From NCBI GenBank assembly GCA_964626905.1, contig CAZVHA010000004.1:62001-126000 (forward strand): a DNA stretch of 64,000 bases. The letters run 5' to 3'. This document shows positions 18,273 to 27,108 of the stretch, in pieces. Source of the stretch: REEB52 sp964626905 (GTDB taxonomy: Bacteria; Chlamydiota; Chlamydiia; Chlamydiales; SM23-39). The notes under the pieces are model-generated. The model was not told the DNA's origin and ran no database searches. It saw only the letters and a list, made by a program, of their open reading frames with translations. Both the position numbers and the translations under genes were made by a program. Position 1 is the stretch's first letter, and each line of letters starts with the position of its first letter.

Positions 18273-18443
18273 ATACCGAAGTGACTTCAAAATTTGGTTT
18301 TTGGCTGCGTCGGACATCCGCATCTTTGGGACCGCTTGCATCGCCCAACTTATTCAAGTTGAGCTGCTTCAGCGCCGCTTCGCTGCCCCAAATCTGCGGC
18401 GCCGACTTTGCCAAATTCCCCAATTTTGAAGTCATTTCGGTAT
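18273..18443. mobile_element. 171-bp element with 25-bp terminal inverted repeats (repeat family R, copy 1)
   Basis: The ends ATACCGAAGTGACTTCAAAA... and ...TTTTGAAGTCATTTCGGTAT are inverted repeats with 2 mismatches in 25. Internal stretches GCGTCGGACA and GGCGCCGACTTTG...CAAATTCCC...AATTTTGAA recur in the element at 60.1-60.4 kb. It carries no coding capacity, as in a MITE. It sits between two leftward genes. Confidence 0.7.
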
Positions 18444-18473
18444 ATTCTCATCCGCATCCAGGATACAGCGAAA

Positions 18474-19967
18474 TTAAGGTTCTGGGCAAGCTCGAACAAG
18501 GGCTGAGCGGAGTTCTTTGAGAGCTCTTGGTTTATGATCCTTCTTGAAGACGATCTCTTCCGCTCTTTTCAGATAGGCCCAAGATTTGTTGTAGTTGTGT
18601 CTTTGAAAATGGAGGGCTGCGAGATAGTAATTGACTGTCGGATCGCCTGGATTCATTTGGATATATTTTTCCAAGATGGGGAGCGCCTCTTTTTCCCTCC
18701 CCAACTGAAGCCAGGTGGTCGCCAGATGAAAAACGGCTTGTTTAAATTTAGGGTATTTTTCGACAATTTTTTCGAGTTTTTGCTGCTTTTCCAAAATCGA
18801 TTCGCGCTTTTCATTCACCTCTGAGTAAATGGTCTGGATAGCCTCAGGATCCATATGGCCCGCCAAATAATCTTCAATGACGCTATCTTGAGTGATGGCG
18901 TGATCGGGGATTTTCCCCTCAATTTTTTTCAGAAGCTGCCGTCCTTCCTTTTCACGGCCGACAAATAGGTAGTTAAAGCCCAAAAACATATTTAGAAGAT
19001 AGTCATTTTCAAAAAACGGCTTCGCCTTTTCATAAAGGGCAATGGCCGCTTCGGGCTCATTTCTCTGCCAGCGAGTGGCTGCCTGGTTCATAAAGGCAAG
19101 GCCGATCACCTGCCGAATGTCCCTTTTTTGCAATTTCTTTGTCTCGACGCCCAAATACATCTCCGATGGGACATCGATCCCCCTCGCCGTTGTCTCAATG
19201 TTGGTGATCTCCCCATCTGGGTCGACATAGCGGACATAGATGTGGCCCGGCGGCGTGATCGCCTCCAGTTCAAGGCCCAATCGTTGCGCAAGCGAGAGAT
19301 AGAGGATCGAAACGCCTAAGCAAACGCCCCTTCGCCCATCGAGAACCGAGGGGAGAAACGTGTAGACGTCGATATCTTTGGCATGGAGTGAATGGGGCGG
19401 GAAGCGAAAGCGCATCTCAGAAAAAATATAGTCGCTCATAGCTCTGATTTTTTCTTTTGGCCCCGCATCGGGGGCAAGCCGGGCATAGATTTGCAGCGCC
19501 ATCAGATCGAGGATCGCCTCATAACTCAAAATTTTGCGGCTTGCCTCTTCAGAAGAGCCCAGCTCTGCGAGCAAAAGCCCACGGGCAAGATCAATCTCTT
19601 CATTCGGGAGCCCATGGAGAGTGGGTTCATCCCAAATGCCGTAGCCTTTGAGGTTTCGATTTAAAAGATGATGCGAAAGTTTTCCAATTGCGACGAGCTC
19701 TTCATCATTCAAGAGGGGGGTGCTCTCCGAAGAGCTCCGATTGACGAAGTTGATCAGCGGTTTTGGGTCGAGGGAGGGGAGAATCATCTCGGGATCCCAC
19801 TCGCTACACCCCCCACTCAAAAGATCCCAGGCCACTTTGAGCGCCTGCTTCCCTTCCACTGTTTTTGGATAGAGCTCATAGAATGCAAAGTGCTGAGACA
19901 CAGAGGTTGGATCGAGAGTTGAGTAGAGCGCCGACAGAGAAGAGGCGATGAGGTAGAGATGAAACAA
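18474..19967 (-). CDS. exported transglutaminase-like / TPR repeat protein
   Basis: 497 residues. A short hydrophobic N-terminus (FHLYLIASSLSALYS) suggests export. Residues ~160-270 form a SirB1/transglutaminase-like domain with the cysteine in RRGVCLGVSILY and histidine in PPGHIYVRY. Residues ~290-480 hold TPR-like helical repeats (ALYEKAKPFFENDY, QLGREKEALPILEKYIQMNPGD, YYLAALHFQRHNY). Catalysis is uncertain; many members are scaffolds. It is monocistronic, divergent from the next gene. Confidence 0.8.
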   Translation of the reverse strand: MFHLYLIASSLSALYSTLDPTSVSQHFAFYELYPKTVEGKQALKVAWDLLSGGCSEWDPEMILPSLDPKPLINFVNRSSSESTPLLNDEELVAIGKLSHHLLNRNLKGYGIWDEPTLHGLPNEEIDLARGLLLAELGSSEEASRKILSYEAILDLMALQIYARLAPDAGPKEKIRAMSDYIFSEMRFRFPPHSLHAKDIDVYTFLPSVLDGRRGVCLGVSILYLSLAQRLGLELEAITPPGHIYVRYVDPDGEITNIETTARGIDVPSEMYLGVETKKLQKRDIRQVIGLAFMNQAATRWQRNEPEAAIALYEKAKPFFENDYLLNMFLGFNYLFVGREKEGRQLLKKIEGKIPDHAITQDSVIEDYLAGHMDPEAIQTIYSEVNEKRESILEKQQKLEKIVEKYPKFKQAVFHLATTWLQLGREKEALPILEKYIQMNPGDPTVNYYLAALHFQRHNYNKSWAYLKRAEEIVFKKDHKPRALKELRSALVRACPEP

Positions 19968-20065
19968 AAAAACCCCACTTTCCCTCAGGTTACTCTGAAC
20001 TCTTTTTTTGTCAAATATGATAAAAATGGAGATAAAATCCCTCCTTTGCTACAGGTGGGTAAAGT

Positions 20066-20734
20066 ATGTGTTTTTCGGCCAGCGCGAGTTTCACGAGTAC
20101 AGTTGTTCTGGCAGCCGTTGGGCTTGCCACAGTGCTCCAAGCGAAAGATAAAAAAATTCTCGCCTGGGCAATGACCCCTTGCTTTTTTGCCTTTCAGCAA
20201 TTCATGGAGGGGATCATTTGGCTCACTCACGATGCCCCCGATTGGGAGCTCACTCTGAAATTCGCTACCTACGTTTTTTTGATCTTTGCCCTCTTTTTAT
20301 GGCCTATGTGGCTCCCTTGGAGTGTTTACATCACTGAAAGAAACACCCATAGAAAAAAGATGATTTTCGGTTGCATTATTTCTGGATGTGTCGTTGCCTT
20401 GATGGGGGTAATTGATAGTTTCGTTACGCAATTGTATGGATTCAAAATTCAGAAAAACATCTGCTATGCGATCACTTCTATTATTTGTAGTGAGTCATCT
20501 ATTGGAGTTACATGGAACTACTTTATGGTTGGTTTTTATGCAATTGCTACAACCCTTCCCTTTTTTTTCTCCAGTTTAAGATATGCTTGGATCGTTGGAG
20601 TGGTCTCTGTTCTTAGCATTGTTGTTGCTCAAGGGTTTTATCCTTATGGGTTTGCCTCTGTGTGGTGCTTTTTCGCTGCACTCAGCAGCCTTACCATCTA
20701 TTTTGTCGTGAGAGCATACCGCAAAACTTCGTGA
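20066..20734 (+). CDS. DUF6629-like seven-helix membrane protein
   Basis: 222 residues starting MCFSASASF, the hallmark start of the DUF6629 family, with about seven membrane segments. Conserved-looking FAFQQFMEGIIW and WPMWLPWSVY are family-like. Function unknown. A good ribosome binding site (AGGTGG, 7 nt) supports the start. The last 13 codons plus the stop and A-tract (20696-20740) are repeated downstream of the kinase gene, so the kinase has been placed between this gene and a copy of its own end. Confidence 0.75.
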   Translation: MCFSASASFTSTVVLAAVGLATVLQAKDKKILAWAMTPCFFAFQQFMEGIIWLTHDAPDWELTLKFATYVFLIFALFLWPMWLPWSVYITERNTHRKKMIFGCIISGCVVALMGVIDSFVTQLYGFKIQKNICYAITSIICSESSIGVTWNYFMVGFYAIATTLPFFFSSLRYAWIVGVVSVLSIVVAQGFYPYGFASVWCFFAALSSLTIYFVVRAYRKTS

Positions 20735-20740
20735 AAAAAA
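20696..20740. repeat. direct repeat flanking island B, copy within the intact gene end
   Basis: 45 bp covering the last 13 codons (IYFVVRAYRKTS, stop) of the DUF6629-like gene and the following A run. It aligns without gaps to 21962-22006 with 37 of 45 matches by my count. Confidence 0.75.
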
Positions 20741-20741
20741 T

Positions 20742-21899
20742 TTAGTAGAGTTTTTTTTCTTCGCCCTCCGGAATGGATTTTTCTGCTTCTTTTTTGATGA
20801 GCCTTTCAAGTTCGTCAACAGCTTGGCCTGCCTTCATTCTTTTCTGGGGATCGATATCCAGCAAGTTCAGTATCAAGTCTTGAACCACTTCTGGACATTT
20901 ATGAAAGACAAATTCTTCCCGAAGTTCCTCGTTCGTGAGATTTGCCAGTCTCCAAAAGCCTTTGCTAGGAGAGTCCATTTGGGCATCTTGAAAGGGGAGA
21001 ACCTTTTGGATAAAAATCGCAGAGATTGTGAGGCCCAGGGAAAATAGATCGTTTGCAGGAGTTACTAAGGAAATATCCTTTTCTTTTTCAGTTGCCATTT
21101 TTGCTACTTCTGGAGATAACCAGCCATAGCTTCCTGAAACGAGTTTTCTTGTTAGAATATCGCGATCTTCGCAGGCAAATTCCAAATCGATCATTTTGAC
21201 TCTACCATTGGGCATCACCAGAAAATTTTCTGGCTTAATATCTCGATGGAGAATCGGATGCTCCCGATCATGTAAAACTTGAACTGCCTTCGCGCAATCT
21301 CTAGCGAAGAGTAAACCATCTTTAAAGGACGGATTTCGAGTCTCAATGAAATCGAGTAGATCTATCTCCCCAAGTTCCATTCCTATATAGAACCTTTTTT
21401 TGGAATTGTTGAAGAAAAAATCTATTTTAATTATAGAGCTATTTCCTTGTAATTGTTGCAAAAGAAGAACCTCTCTTTCGGTTCTGTTTTTGATCTCTTT
21501 CCATGAAAATAATTGGCCCAATTCTTTCATCTTGGCTTTAATGGATTTCTTTTTAATTACAGCAAGGGCACCCACTTCAATTTGATCGAAACGTCTAAGG
21601 CCAAAAGAGACTCTCTTTTTGATGATTTTTTGAGAGCCGGACTGATTTACCATGTGATCTTTGCGCTTTTTGTGCTGTGTCATCAAAATGTGGGCCCTTC
21701 GATCGCCACCAGACAAAAGAACGCTCCGAGCAAGCGAATACTTTTTTTTCTTGAGTTTGATCACCTCACCGTTCCGAGGAAAGCCTATTTTTCTGGCTGT
21801 AACGATGATTTTTGCTATTTCTGTCTTTTCGAGTTTTTGTCGTGTGCAAGAATGAACGGCATCTAAAATTTGTTGGATTGGATCTCGAATGGCTAGCAT
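20742..21899 (-). CDS. Hanks-type Ser/Thr protein kinase, candidate effector
   Basis: 385 residues. The first ~100 are basic and match nothing known. The kinase domain runs from ~100 to 370: probable ATP lysine K116 in ALAVIKKK, alphaC Glu near E143, HRDIKPEN at 218-225 (catalytic D220), metal site D238 in MIDLEFA (DLE replaces DFG) and SPE at 262-264 (APE motif). There is no transmembrane or PASTA region, unlike PknB. The canonical glycine loop is not obvious. With HRD and the metal Asp kept, activity is likely. It could act on host proteins after secretion. Its stop codon lies 1 bp from the repeat bounding island B. Confidence 0.85.
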   Translation of the reverse strand: MLAIRDPIQQILDAVHSCTRQKLEKTEIAKIIVTARKIGFPRNGEVIKLKKKKYSLARSVLLSGGDRRAHILMTQHKKRKDHMVNQSGSQKIIKKRVSFGLRRFDQIEVGALAVIKKKSIKAKMKELGQLFSWKEIKNRTEREVLLLQQLQGNSSIIKIDFFFNNSKKRFYIGMELGEIDLLDFIETRNPSFKDGLLFARDCAKAVQVLHDREHPILHRDIKPENFLVMPNGRVKMIDLEFACEDRDILTRKLVSGSYGWLSPEVAKMATEKEKDISLVTPANDLFSLGLTISAIFIQKVLPFQDAQMDSPSKGFWRLANLTNEELREEFVFHKCPEVVQDLILNLLDIDPQKRMKAGQAVDELERLIKKEAEKSIPEGEEKKLY

Positions 21900-21961
21900 T
21901 TTTACCTCGACTTTGAGGGGAACATTTTACACTAAGGCGGGGGGGGTATGCAACGGTCTCA

Positions 21962-22006
21962 ATCTATTTTCTTAGGAGAAAATACCACAAAATTTCGTGA
22001 AAAAAA
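21962..22006 (+). pseudogene. orphan 3' tail of the DUF6629-like gene (direct repeat, island B)
   Basis: In the same frame as the intact gene this encodes IYFLRRKYHKIS and a stop, against IYFVVRAYRKTS and stop in the original, followed by the same A run. The match includes codon phase and the stop, which argues for descent from the gene end rather than chance. Confidence 0.7.
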
Positions 22007-22048
22007 GGTTGCTTTCGGATACACTCTTCTCCTTTTGGGGAGGCACTT

Positions 22049-23065
22049 ATGAAAGAGTTCTTTTGTCTTGCTGCGGCTGTTTTTCTCACCTGTTTTGGCC
22101 ATGCCATTGAGGTGGAAACTTTGGACCTTGATGTGATCTCTTATGAGGGGTTGATTCAAGAGAATCCGGAGGATTTAAACCTTTTAAACAAGGCCCTTTT
22201 TGAAAAGGGGATTGTCGCTATTCGGGGGGTCCCAGGCTACCGAGAAAAGTTAGAGGCGTTTGTCTTGAGCGCAAGGGCGTTTGTCGCACTCGGTGAAGAG
22301 GTCAAAAATAGATACGCTCCCATTAGAGAGCGCGGCGATCTTTTCCTTGGATATGAGAAGGGGAAGGAGAAATTCAAAAGGCCGGAAGGAAAGTGGGTTG
22401 TCGATGATCTCAAAGTTTCCTATTACGCTTTTTTGCCCGATCAATCCCTCAACAGATGGCCTTCAGAGCTCGACTTACAAACTTCCTATTGCCAGTTGGG
22501 GTGTTTAATGGCTCAAATGGGAAAACTCGTCATGGAAAAAATTGGGCTGATAGGCCCTAGCCCTAAGATCGAATTGGGAGATACTCCTCAGCTCGGCCGC
22601 ATGCTCTATTATCAAAAAAGCGGCGACACATCGGTCGATAATCCCCATTGGTGCGGCGCCCACTTTGATCACAGCCTGTTCACAGCGCTCACTCCAGCGA
22701 CCTACTTTGTGGAAGGGGCGCTGGTTGCGGAACCCGAAGAGGCGGGCCTCTTTGTGAAGGTGGGCGATTCCTTTAAAAAAGTGAAGGCAGATCCTGAAGT
22801 GTTGATGTTTCAAGTAGGGGAATTTGGACAACTCGCAACCAATGATGCCATCCGGGCGACAGAACATCGGGTGCATAAAGCCAAAGGTTCAGCAGAGCGT
22901 TTTGCGATGGCTGTCTTCTTCGATGCGCCGATGGATACGACCATCCGCTCTTTGTCTGAATTGACTCGCGATAACAGGTACGGGGGAGTGGCCGGTGAGC
23001 CGTGCTCGTATCAGAAGTGGCACGAGGAATCTTTCAAGCGCTACATTGTCATTGATGAGAATTAG
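22049..23065 (+). CDS. exported 2-oxoglutarate/Fe(II) oxygenase-like protein (IPNS family)
   Basis: 338 residues. Residues 1-19 look like a signal peptide (KEFFCLAAAVFLTCFGHA). The rest follows the isopenicillin-N-synthase/plant 2OG-oxygenase layout: an N-terminal DIOX_N-like part, then iron ligands H205 and D207 in GAHFDHSLFT and H273 in RATEHRVH. The 2-oxoglutarate arginine is probably R284 (RFAM in place of the usual RxS), so co-substrate use is less sure. A strong GGGGAGG binding site supports the start. Export of such an enzyme is unusual. The substrate is unknown. Confidence 0.8.
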   Translation: MKEFFCLAAAVFLTCFGHAIEVETLDLDVISYEGLIQENPEDLNLLNKALFEKGIVAIRGVPGYREKLEAFVLSARAFVALGEEVKNRYAPIRERGDLFLGYEKGKEKFKRPEGKWVVDDLKVSYYAFLPDQSLNRWPSELDLQTSYCQLGCLMAQMGKLVMEKIGLIGPSPKIELGDTPQLGRMLYYQKSGDTSVDNPHWCGAHFDHSLFTALTPATYFVEGALVAEPEEAGLFVKVGDSFKKVKADPEVLMFQVGEFGQLATNDAIRATEHRVHKAKGSAERFAMAVFFDAPMDTTIRSLSELTRDNRYGGVAGEPCSYQKWHEESFKRYIVIDEN

Positions 23066-23967
23066 GAGGCCTCGTCTTCCGAGTCTTCCGTATCGGCCTC
23101 GTAATTTACTGAATCAGACGAGACTGGTGGCGTTGCTCTGTAGATGATGTCTTCTTCTTCGTTCTCTGAGTCTTCCATATCGGCTTCGTAATCTGAATAA
23201 CACGAGTCTGGCGACCCTGTCCCGTTCGGGAGTGGGGGGTACGGTTCTTCCTCTTCCTCTACGTAAAATTTTTCAGTCGGGGGTTCGGCATTGATGTAAT
23301 CGATCCCTTTGATAGCCGTTGCAAACGCGAATCCCGAAATCAGGGGGGTATATGCATAAGCTTCCAACGACAATGGGGGGGGAGCGTTTAAAATAAAGTG
23401 GCCTCCAAGTGCTACTACACCAATGGCCGTTGTTAAAAGAAGGCCAGTCGCAACCCACTTTGCAATTTTCATCCAGTTGTTTGACTCTTCATCGGTATCG
23501 ATACTTTCCATCAACTTCAGGGCAGTGGCAAATCCGAACCCCGACAATAGGGGAATATAGACACAGTCTTTCAATGACAATGGGGTAGCCATATTTAAAA
23601 GAAAATGAGATCCCAATGCTGCCAAGCCAATGGCCGCTGCTAAAACAAGGCCCGTCATCGCCCATTTTTTTACAGTCTCTACCGTCGAACTTGTCGGTTT
23701 GTCGGTCTCTTTTGTCGCCAGTTTATTCTCTTTAGGAGCATTGATAAACCCGATCACTTTGATTGCTGTCGCAAATGCGCACCCCGTGATCAACGGCGCA
23801 TATAGATACGTGTTTAAAGACAATGCTGAAGCTGCATTGAAGGCAAAATGAACCCCGAATGCTGCCAGGCTAATCGCTGCTGCTAAGATAATCCCCGTCC
23901 CTATATACTTTGCAGCTTCAGTATAATAGTTTGTGGGTTGATTTTGTGTTATTTCCAGTGTTTTCAT
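23062..23967 (-). CDS. Inc-like protein with three tandem membrane repeats and acidic tail
   Basis: 301 residues. Three copies of a ~60-residue unit (18-77, 99-157, 168-227) each carry two hydrophobic segments: xxTGxxLxxAIxxxALGxHFxxN and then LSLxxYxYxPLxxGFxFATAxK. This repeated paired-helix layout without a signal peptide is like chlamydial inclusion-membrane proteins. The cytosol-facing tail (228-301) is acidic, contains PYPPLP and a duplicated YEAD(M/T)EDSE motif. Host-protein binding by the tail is speculation. It has an AT-rich upstream region and converges with the oxygenase gene (4-bp overlap). Confidence 0.75.
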   Translation of the reverse strand: MKTLEITQNQPTNYYTEAAKYIGTGIILAAAISLAAFGVHFAFNAASALSLNTYLYAPLITGCAFATAIKVIGFINAPKENKLATKETDKPTSSTVETVKKWAMTGLVLAAAIGLAALGSHFLLNMATPLSLKDCVYIPLLSGFGFATALKLMESIDTDEESNNWMKIAKWVATGLLLTTAIGVVALGGHFILNAPPPLSLEAYAYTPLISGFAFATAIKGIDYINAEPPTEKFYVEEEEEPYPPLPNGTGSPDSCYSDYEADMEDSENEEEDIIYRATPPVSSDSVNYEADTEDSEDEAS

Positions 23968-24042
23968 TATAAATCCATATCGTAATTAAATATTTTAATT
24001 ATACTATATTTTATCAATTAATTTCAAATTATTTATTATGTT

Positions 24043-25539
24043 TTATAATGGGATAAGATTTGGTGAAAGGATCTTTCGGATTAAAACTTTTAATTCCGAA
24101 TGACTTGTGATTTCTTCTACCGAGGGGCGGAAGCGATAGGTCCAATTGGTCGTGAGCTGGGTTCCCGGGCGATTGATTCGCTCATTTTCGGGATTGAGGG
24201 CGACGAGATCGGGAAAAAGGGCCAAGTACTCTTGCAGCAAATTGATATGGAAAAGACTCGATGTGTGGTGGGCGCCATGGAGGATTGTGAGTCGATCATT
24301 TTGGGATAAAACGGGGTGATAGGTGAGGTGCAACAACTCTGCGAAGGAGACCACCTCTCCAGGCGCTTTTTTCCACCAAAGTTCAAACGGGTCCGTGTCG
24401 TGCGAGGAGAGGGTGGTTAAGCTCAGCGGCTCATATTCGTTCAGAGGGATGTATCCTTTGGCTGTTTTTTCCCATCTCATCACTTTTGTCCCGCAGATTC
24501 CGAGTTCTTTTAAAACTGGGTAGACCTCATCGGGGATTGTCCCTAGATCTTCCGCCATTGGGAGGAGGGGGCTTGCGTGGACAAAGAGTTCGAGTCTTTC
24601 TCTTCCTAGTGTTTCCCAAAGGGTCTGATCTTTAGGGATAAACCCTCCTTTTAGCGCCGTTTCTCCTCTCGGAATTCCCCAAATGCGAAAAAAACCCACC
24701 ACGTGATCGATCCGGTAGATGTCGAATAATTTTTCAATGGTTTTAAGCCTTATTTTCCACCACTTGTAGCCCTCTTTTTTCATCTCTTCCCATTGAAAGA
24801 GGGGAAAACCCCAATACTGTCCCTCTTTTTGATAGTAGTCGGGGGGTGCTCCTGCAGAGAGGGTGAGATCAAAGAGGTTTGGTTCGCCCCACACATCGGC
24901 GCTATCGGGGCTCAAAAGGATTGGGATATCCCCCTTCAATTTGATCCCTTTTGCCTTCGCATGATCTTTCACCATTTCCATCTGCCGAAAGGAGTGGAAC
25001 TGCAAAAAAGTGTAAAAGTGGCACAGGTGTGGATCTGCTTTTTCTTCTTTCGGCCAATCTTGCCAGTGTTTATCTGAAAATTGCTGTTTGAGAGATTTGA
25101 ATTCGGAGTAGACTTTGAGCCAAGGGTGGGCCGCTAGAAACGATTGATACGCCTCTAACGCGCTCGTTTTCTCAAAGGTTTTTTCAAAAAGGGCTAAAAG
25201 TAGTTCCATCTTCTCTTTCAAAACGACCGATCGGACGACACGCGGCTCTATTTTTTCCACTTTGGGCAGCTTTAGTCCCAATTCGCGCACAGTTAAGTAG
25301 ATCGGATCGAGGGCGCATGAAGAGAGGGGATTGTAGGGACTTGGATCGGAGCCGCTATCGTTGATCGGGAGGAGTTGAATGAGATCAAACCCAACCTCTT
25401 TACACCAATCGATGAGGGGGATGAGATCTAAAAATTCGCCGATGCCAAAACTATTTTCTGACCTTAAAGAAAAGAGCGGCAATGCGATGCCGTGGTGAGG
25501 AAATTTACCGATTTTTTCCCAGTGTGCCTCTGTAATCAC
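24043..25539 (-). CDS. malQ: 4-alpha-glucanotransferase (amylomaltase)
   Basis: 498 residues, GH77. It transfers maltooligosaccharides in glycogen metabolism. Recognisable are the ALPLFSLRSENSFGIGEF start, YNPLSSCALDPIYL, the nucleophile region YRIDHVVGFFRIW and the late AEDLGTIPDEV and SSHDTDPFELWW segments. It is the last gene of the type III secretion unit, 3 bp after the chaperone gene; the same odd coupling of glycogen enzyme and secretion genes is found in C. trachomatis (CT087 after CT088). Confidence 0.95.
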   Translation of the reverse strand: MITEAHWEKIGKFPHHGIALPLFSLRSENSFGIGEFLDLIPLIDWCKEVGFDLIQLLPINDSGSDPSPYNPLSSCALDPIYLTVRELGLKLPKVEKIEPRVVRSVVLKEKMELLLALFEKTFEKTSALEAYQSFLAAHPWLKVYSEFKSLKQQFSDKHWQDWPKEEKADPHLCHFYTFLQFHSFRQMEMVKDHAKAKGIKLKGDIPILLSPDSADVWGEPNLFDLTLSAGAPPDYYQKEGQYWGFPLFQWEEMKKEGYKWWKIRLKTIEKLFDIYRIDHVVGFFRIWGIPRGETALKGGFIPKDQTLWETLGRERLELFVHASPLLPMAEDLGTIPDEVYPVLKELGICGTKVMRWEKTAKGYIPLNEYEPLSLTTLSSHDTDPFELWWKKAPGEVVSFAELLHLTYHPVLSQNDRLTILHGAHHTSSLFHINLLQEYLALFPDLVALNPENERINRPGTQLTTNWTYRFRPSVEEITSHSELKVLIRKILSPNLIPL

Positions 25540-25542
25540 CGA

Positions 25543-25959
25543 TCAACCTCGTGGCGCCGGGCTTTCTCCCCTTTGGATCGCCTCCTGCCAGTGAGAGCTT
25601 TGCGCGACAAAAGCGCCGATCATTCCACTGAGGCGCTCTCCATTGAGGATTGCCAGGGGGTATTTTTGAAATTGCGCAAGTTCATTCAACCCATGGATAT
25701 AGCCAAAAAAGGCAGGTCTCGGGTCTGGCAAAGCGTTTGCCTTCAGCGCTTCTTTCAAGATAATCTCGCGGAATTTCCCTGGCGCAATCGATGCAATTTT
25801 TGCAAAAATCCACAAAAATTCTTGGGATGGATCGATCTGCAATTGCACGGTGAGTTCGGGATAAACTTGGATGCTGCAGGCGTTTTTCCGATCGACGTGC
25901 AATTTGAGTTCAAAAATTTTCCCAAGACTTTGTAAAAGTTCTTCAAATTGAGAAGTCAC
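25543..25959 (-). CDS. type III secretion chaperone of the CesT/SycE class (Scc1-like)
   Basis: 138 residues, small and slightly acidic to neutral, with the alpha/beta pattern of class I secretion chaperones (FEELLQSLGKIFELKLHVDRKNAC... LQIDPSQEFLWIFAKIASIAPGKFREIILKEALKAN). The ATGA start overlaps the copN stop by 4 bp. In C. trachomatis the gene in this place is Scc1 (CT088), which binds CopN with Scc4. The call rests on fold pattern and position. Confidence 0.82.
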   Translation of the reverse strand: MTSQFEELLQSLGKIFELKLHVDRKNACSIQVYPELTVQLQIDPSQEFLWIFAKIASIAPGKFREIILKEALKANALPDPRPAFFGYIHGLNELAQFQKYPLAILNGERLSGMIGAFVAQSSHWQEAIQRGESPAPRG

Positions 25960-27104
25960 TCCTCTTCCTCCTCTTCTTCTTCCATTTGATCTTCCAACTT
26001 TTCAATCGTATCGATCAGCGCTCTTAAAATCTCTTCTCGGTGTCTTGGATCGCGAAAATATTTGGGTGCCACCTGCTTGATCGCATCGCGCATTTGCGAG
26101 TAGATCACCATCTGCCCTGCCGCCTCTTCGGAAATCCCAAGAAGCTTTGCCGTTTGCATGATCTTGTCGGGGTTCATAAATCTTTCCGCCAAAATTTTGA
26201 CGAAAATCCGCGAAATGATTTCGAAGTCCAAGCGGCTCGGGAGGACTAAATTGTAAGAGCTAAATCCCCGCTGGATGAGGCGCATCCTCGATTGGAAAAA
26301 GCGAAAGACTCCCAAAATCCCCTGCATCGATCTCGTCTCATCGAGAAGCCGTTTCAATTCTCCCCGCTCGATGGATGGGCCTTTCGATTTTAGATCCGCG
26401 CCAAGAGAGTGGAGCATAAACGCGATGGCCAATTTCAATTTTGCGTAGCGAAACTTGTCGGCCAATTCATCGAACAGCTGGATCGGATCTCTCGGATTTG
26501 AAACGATATCTCGGTACAGATCTCTCAGACTTGTCGGATCGCCGAGGCCCTCTTTTGAGAATTCTCTTGCGGAGGCGCCCATGTTTCTCCCCGCCCGAAT
26601 CTCTTTCCCCTTGTCTTTGTTGAATTTCTCTTTTGCCTCTTGCGTTGCTGCGAGAAGCTGACCTTCTGATGTCTCCATCAAAAAGTCGATCGCCTCATCC
26701 GCAAGAGAAGCGTCTTTGTAGACTTGATCGACCTTTTGCAAAATCTGATCCGATCGATCGCCGCGCGTCACTTGTGCGCGCAAAATTCTTAGCGTCTTTG
26801 CACTGAGCTCGAAATTTCTCTTCTGATAGCGCTCGGCGACCTCGTCGATCTTTTCGACGTCGACAATTTTTTCGACCACCTCATCGGATTCTTCCGTTTT
26901 GCCCTGCTGTTTTTGGTGAAGATCTTTGAGATTGTCGAATTTGCGAGCCCTTTCCATCGGATTGAAGGCGGCCAATTCAAAATACTCGTTCAAATCCTCT
27001 TTGCTCTCAATCTGCATTGCCCGATTTGCCGCGATCTCCTTTTGGATTGCCTTGACGGCTTGTTGATTGCTCGGCATGATGTGGGAGATGCGCGTTTCAG
27101 CCAT
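25956..27104 (-). CDS. copN: type III secretion gatekeeper CopN (SctW/YopN family)
   Basis: 382 residues. Gatekeepers block the export channel until contact with the host; in Chlamydia CopN is also secreted and binds tubulin. Gatekeeper-like regions include the N-terminal helical chaperone-binding part, RRELYRDI-like SLRDLYRDIVSNPRDPIQLFDELADKF and a C-terminal half in helical repeats. The last residues are an unusual run of Glu (EEEEEEE). Start 4 bp after cdsV stop; overlaps the chaperone gene by 4 bp. Function is supported by the full operon context. Confidence 0.9.
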   Translation of the reverse strand: MAETRISHIMPSNQQAVKAIQKEIAANRAMQIESKEDLNEYFELAAFNPMERARKFDNLKDLHQKQQGKTEESDEVVEKIVDVEKIDEVAERYQKRNFELSAKTLRILRAQVTRGDRSDQILQKVDQVYKDASLADEAIDFLMETSEGQLLAATQEAKEKFNKDKGKEIRAGRNMGASAREFSKEGLGDPTSLRDLYRDIVSNPRDPIQLFDELADKFRYAKLKLAIAFMLHSLGADLKSKGPSIERGELKRLLDETRSMQGILGVFRFFQSRMRLIQRGFSSYNLVLPSRLDFEIISRIFVKILAERFMNPDKIMQTAKLLGISEEAAGQMVIYSQMRDAIKQVAPKYFRDPRHREEILRALIDTIEKLEDQMEEEEEEEE

Positions 27105-27108
27105 AATT

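Noticed and set aside
19968..20065. Possible palindrome P1 relative near CTCAGGTTACT
   Set aside because: Only about 10 bases match the P1 end; too short to support a repeat copy.
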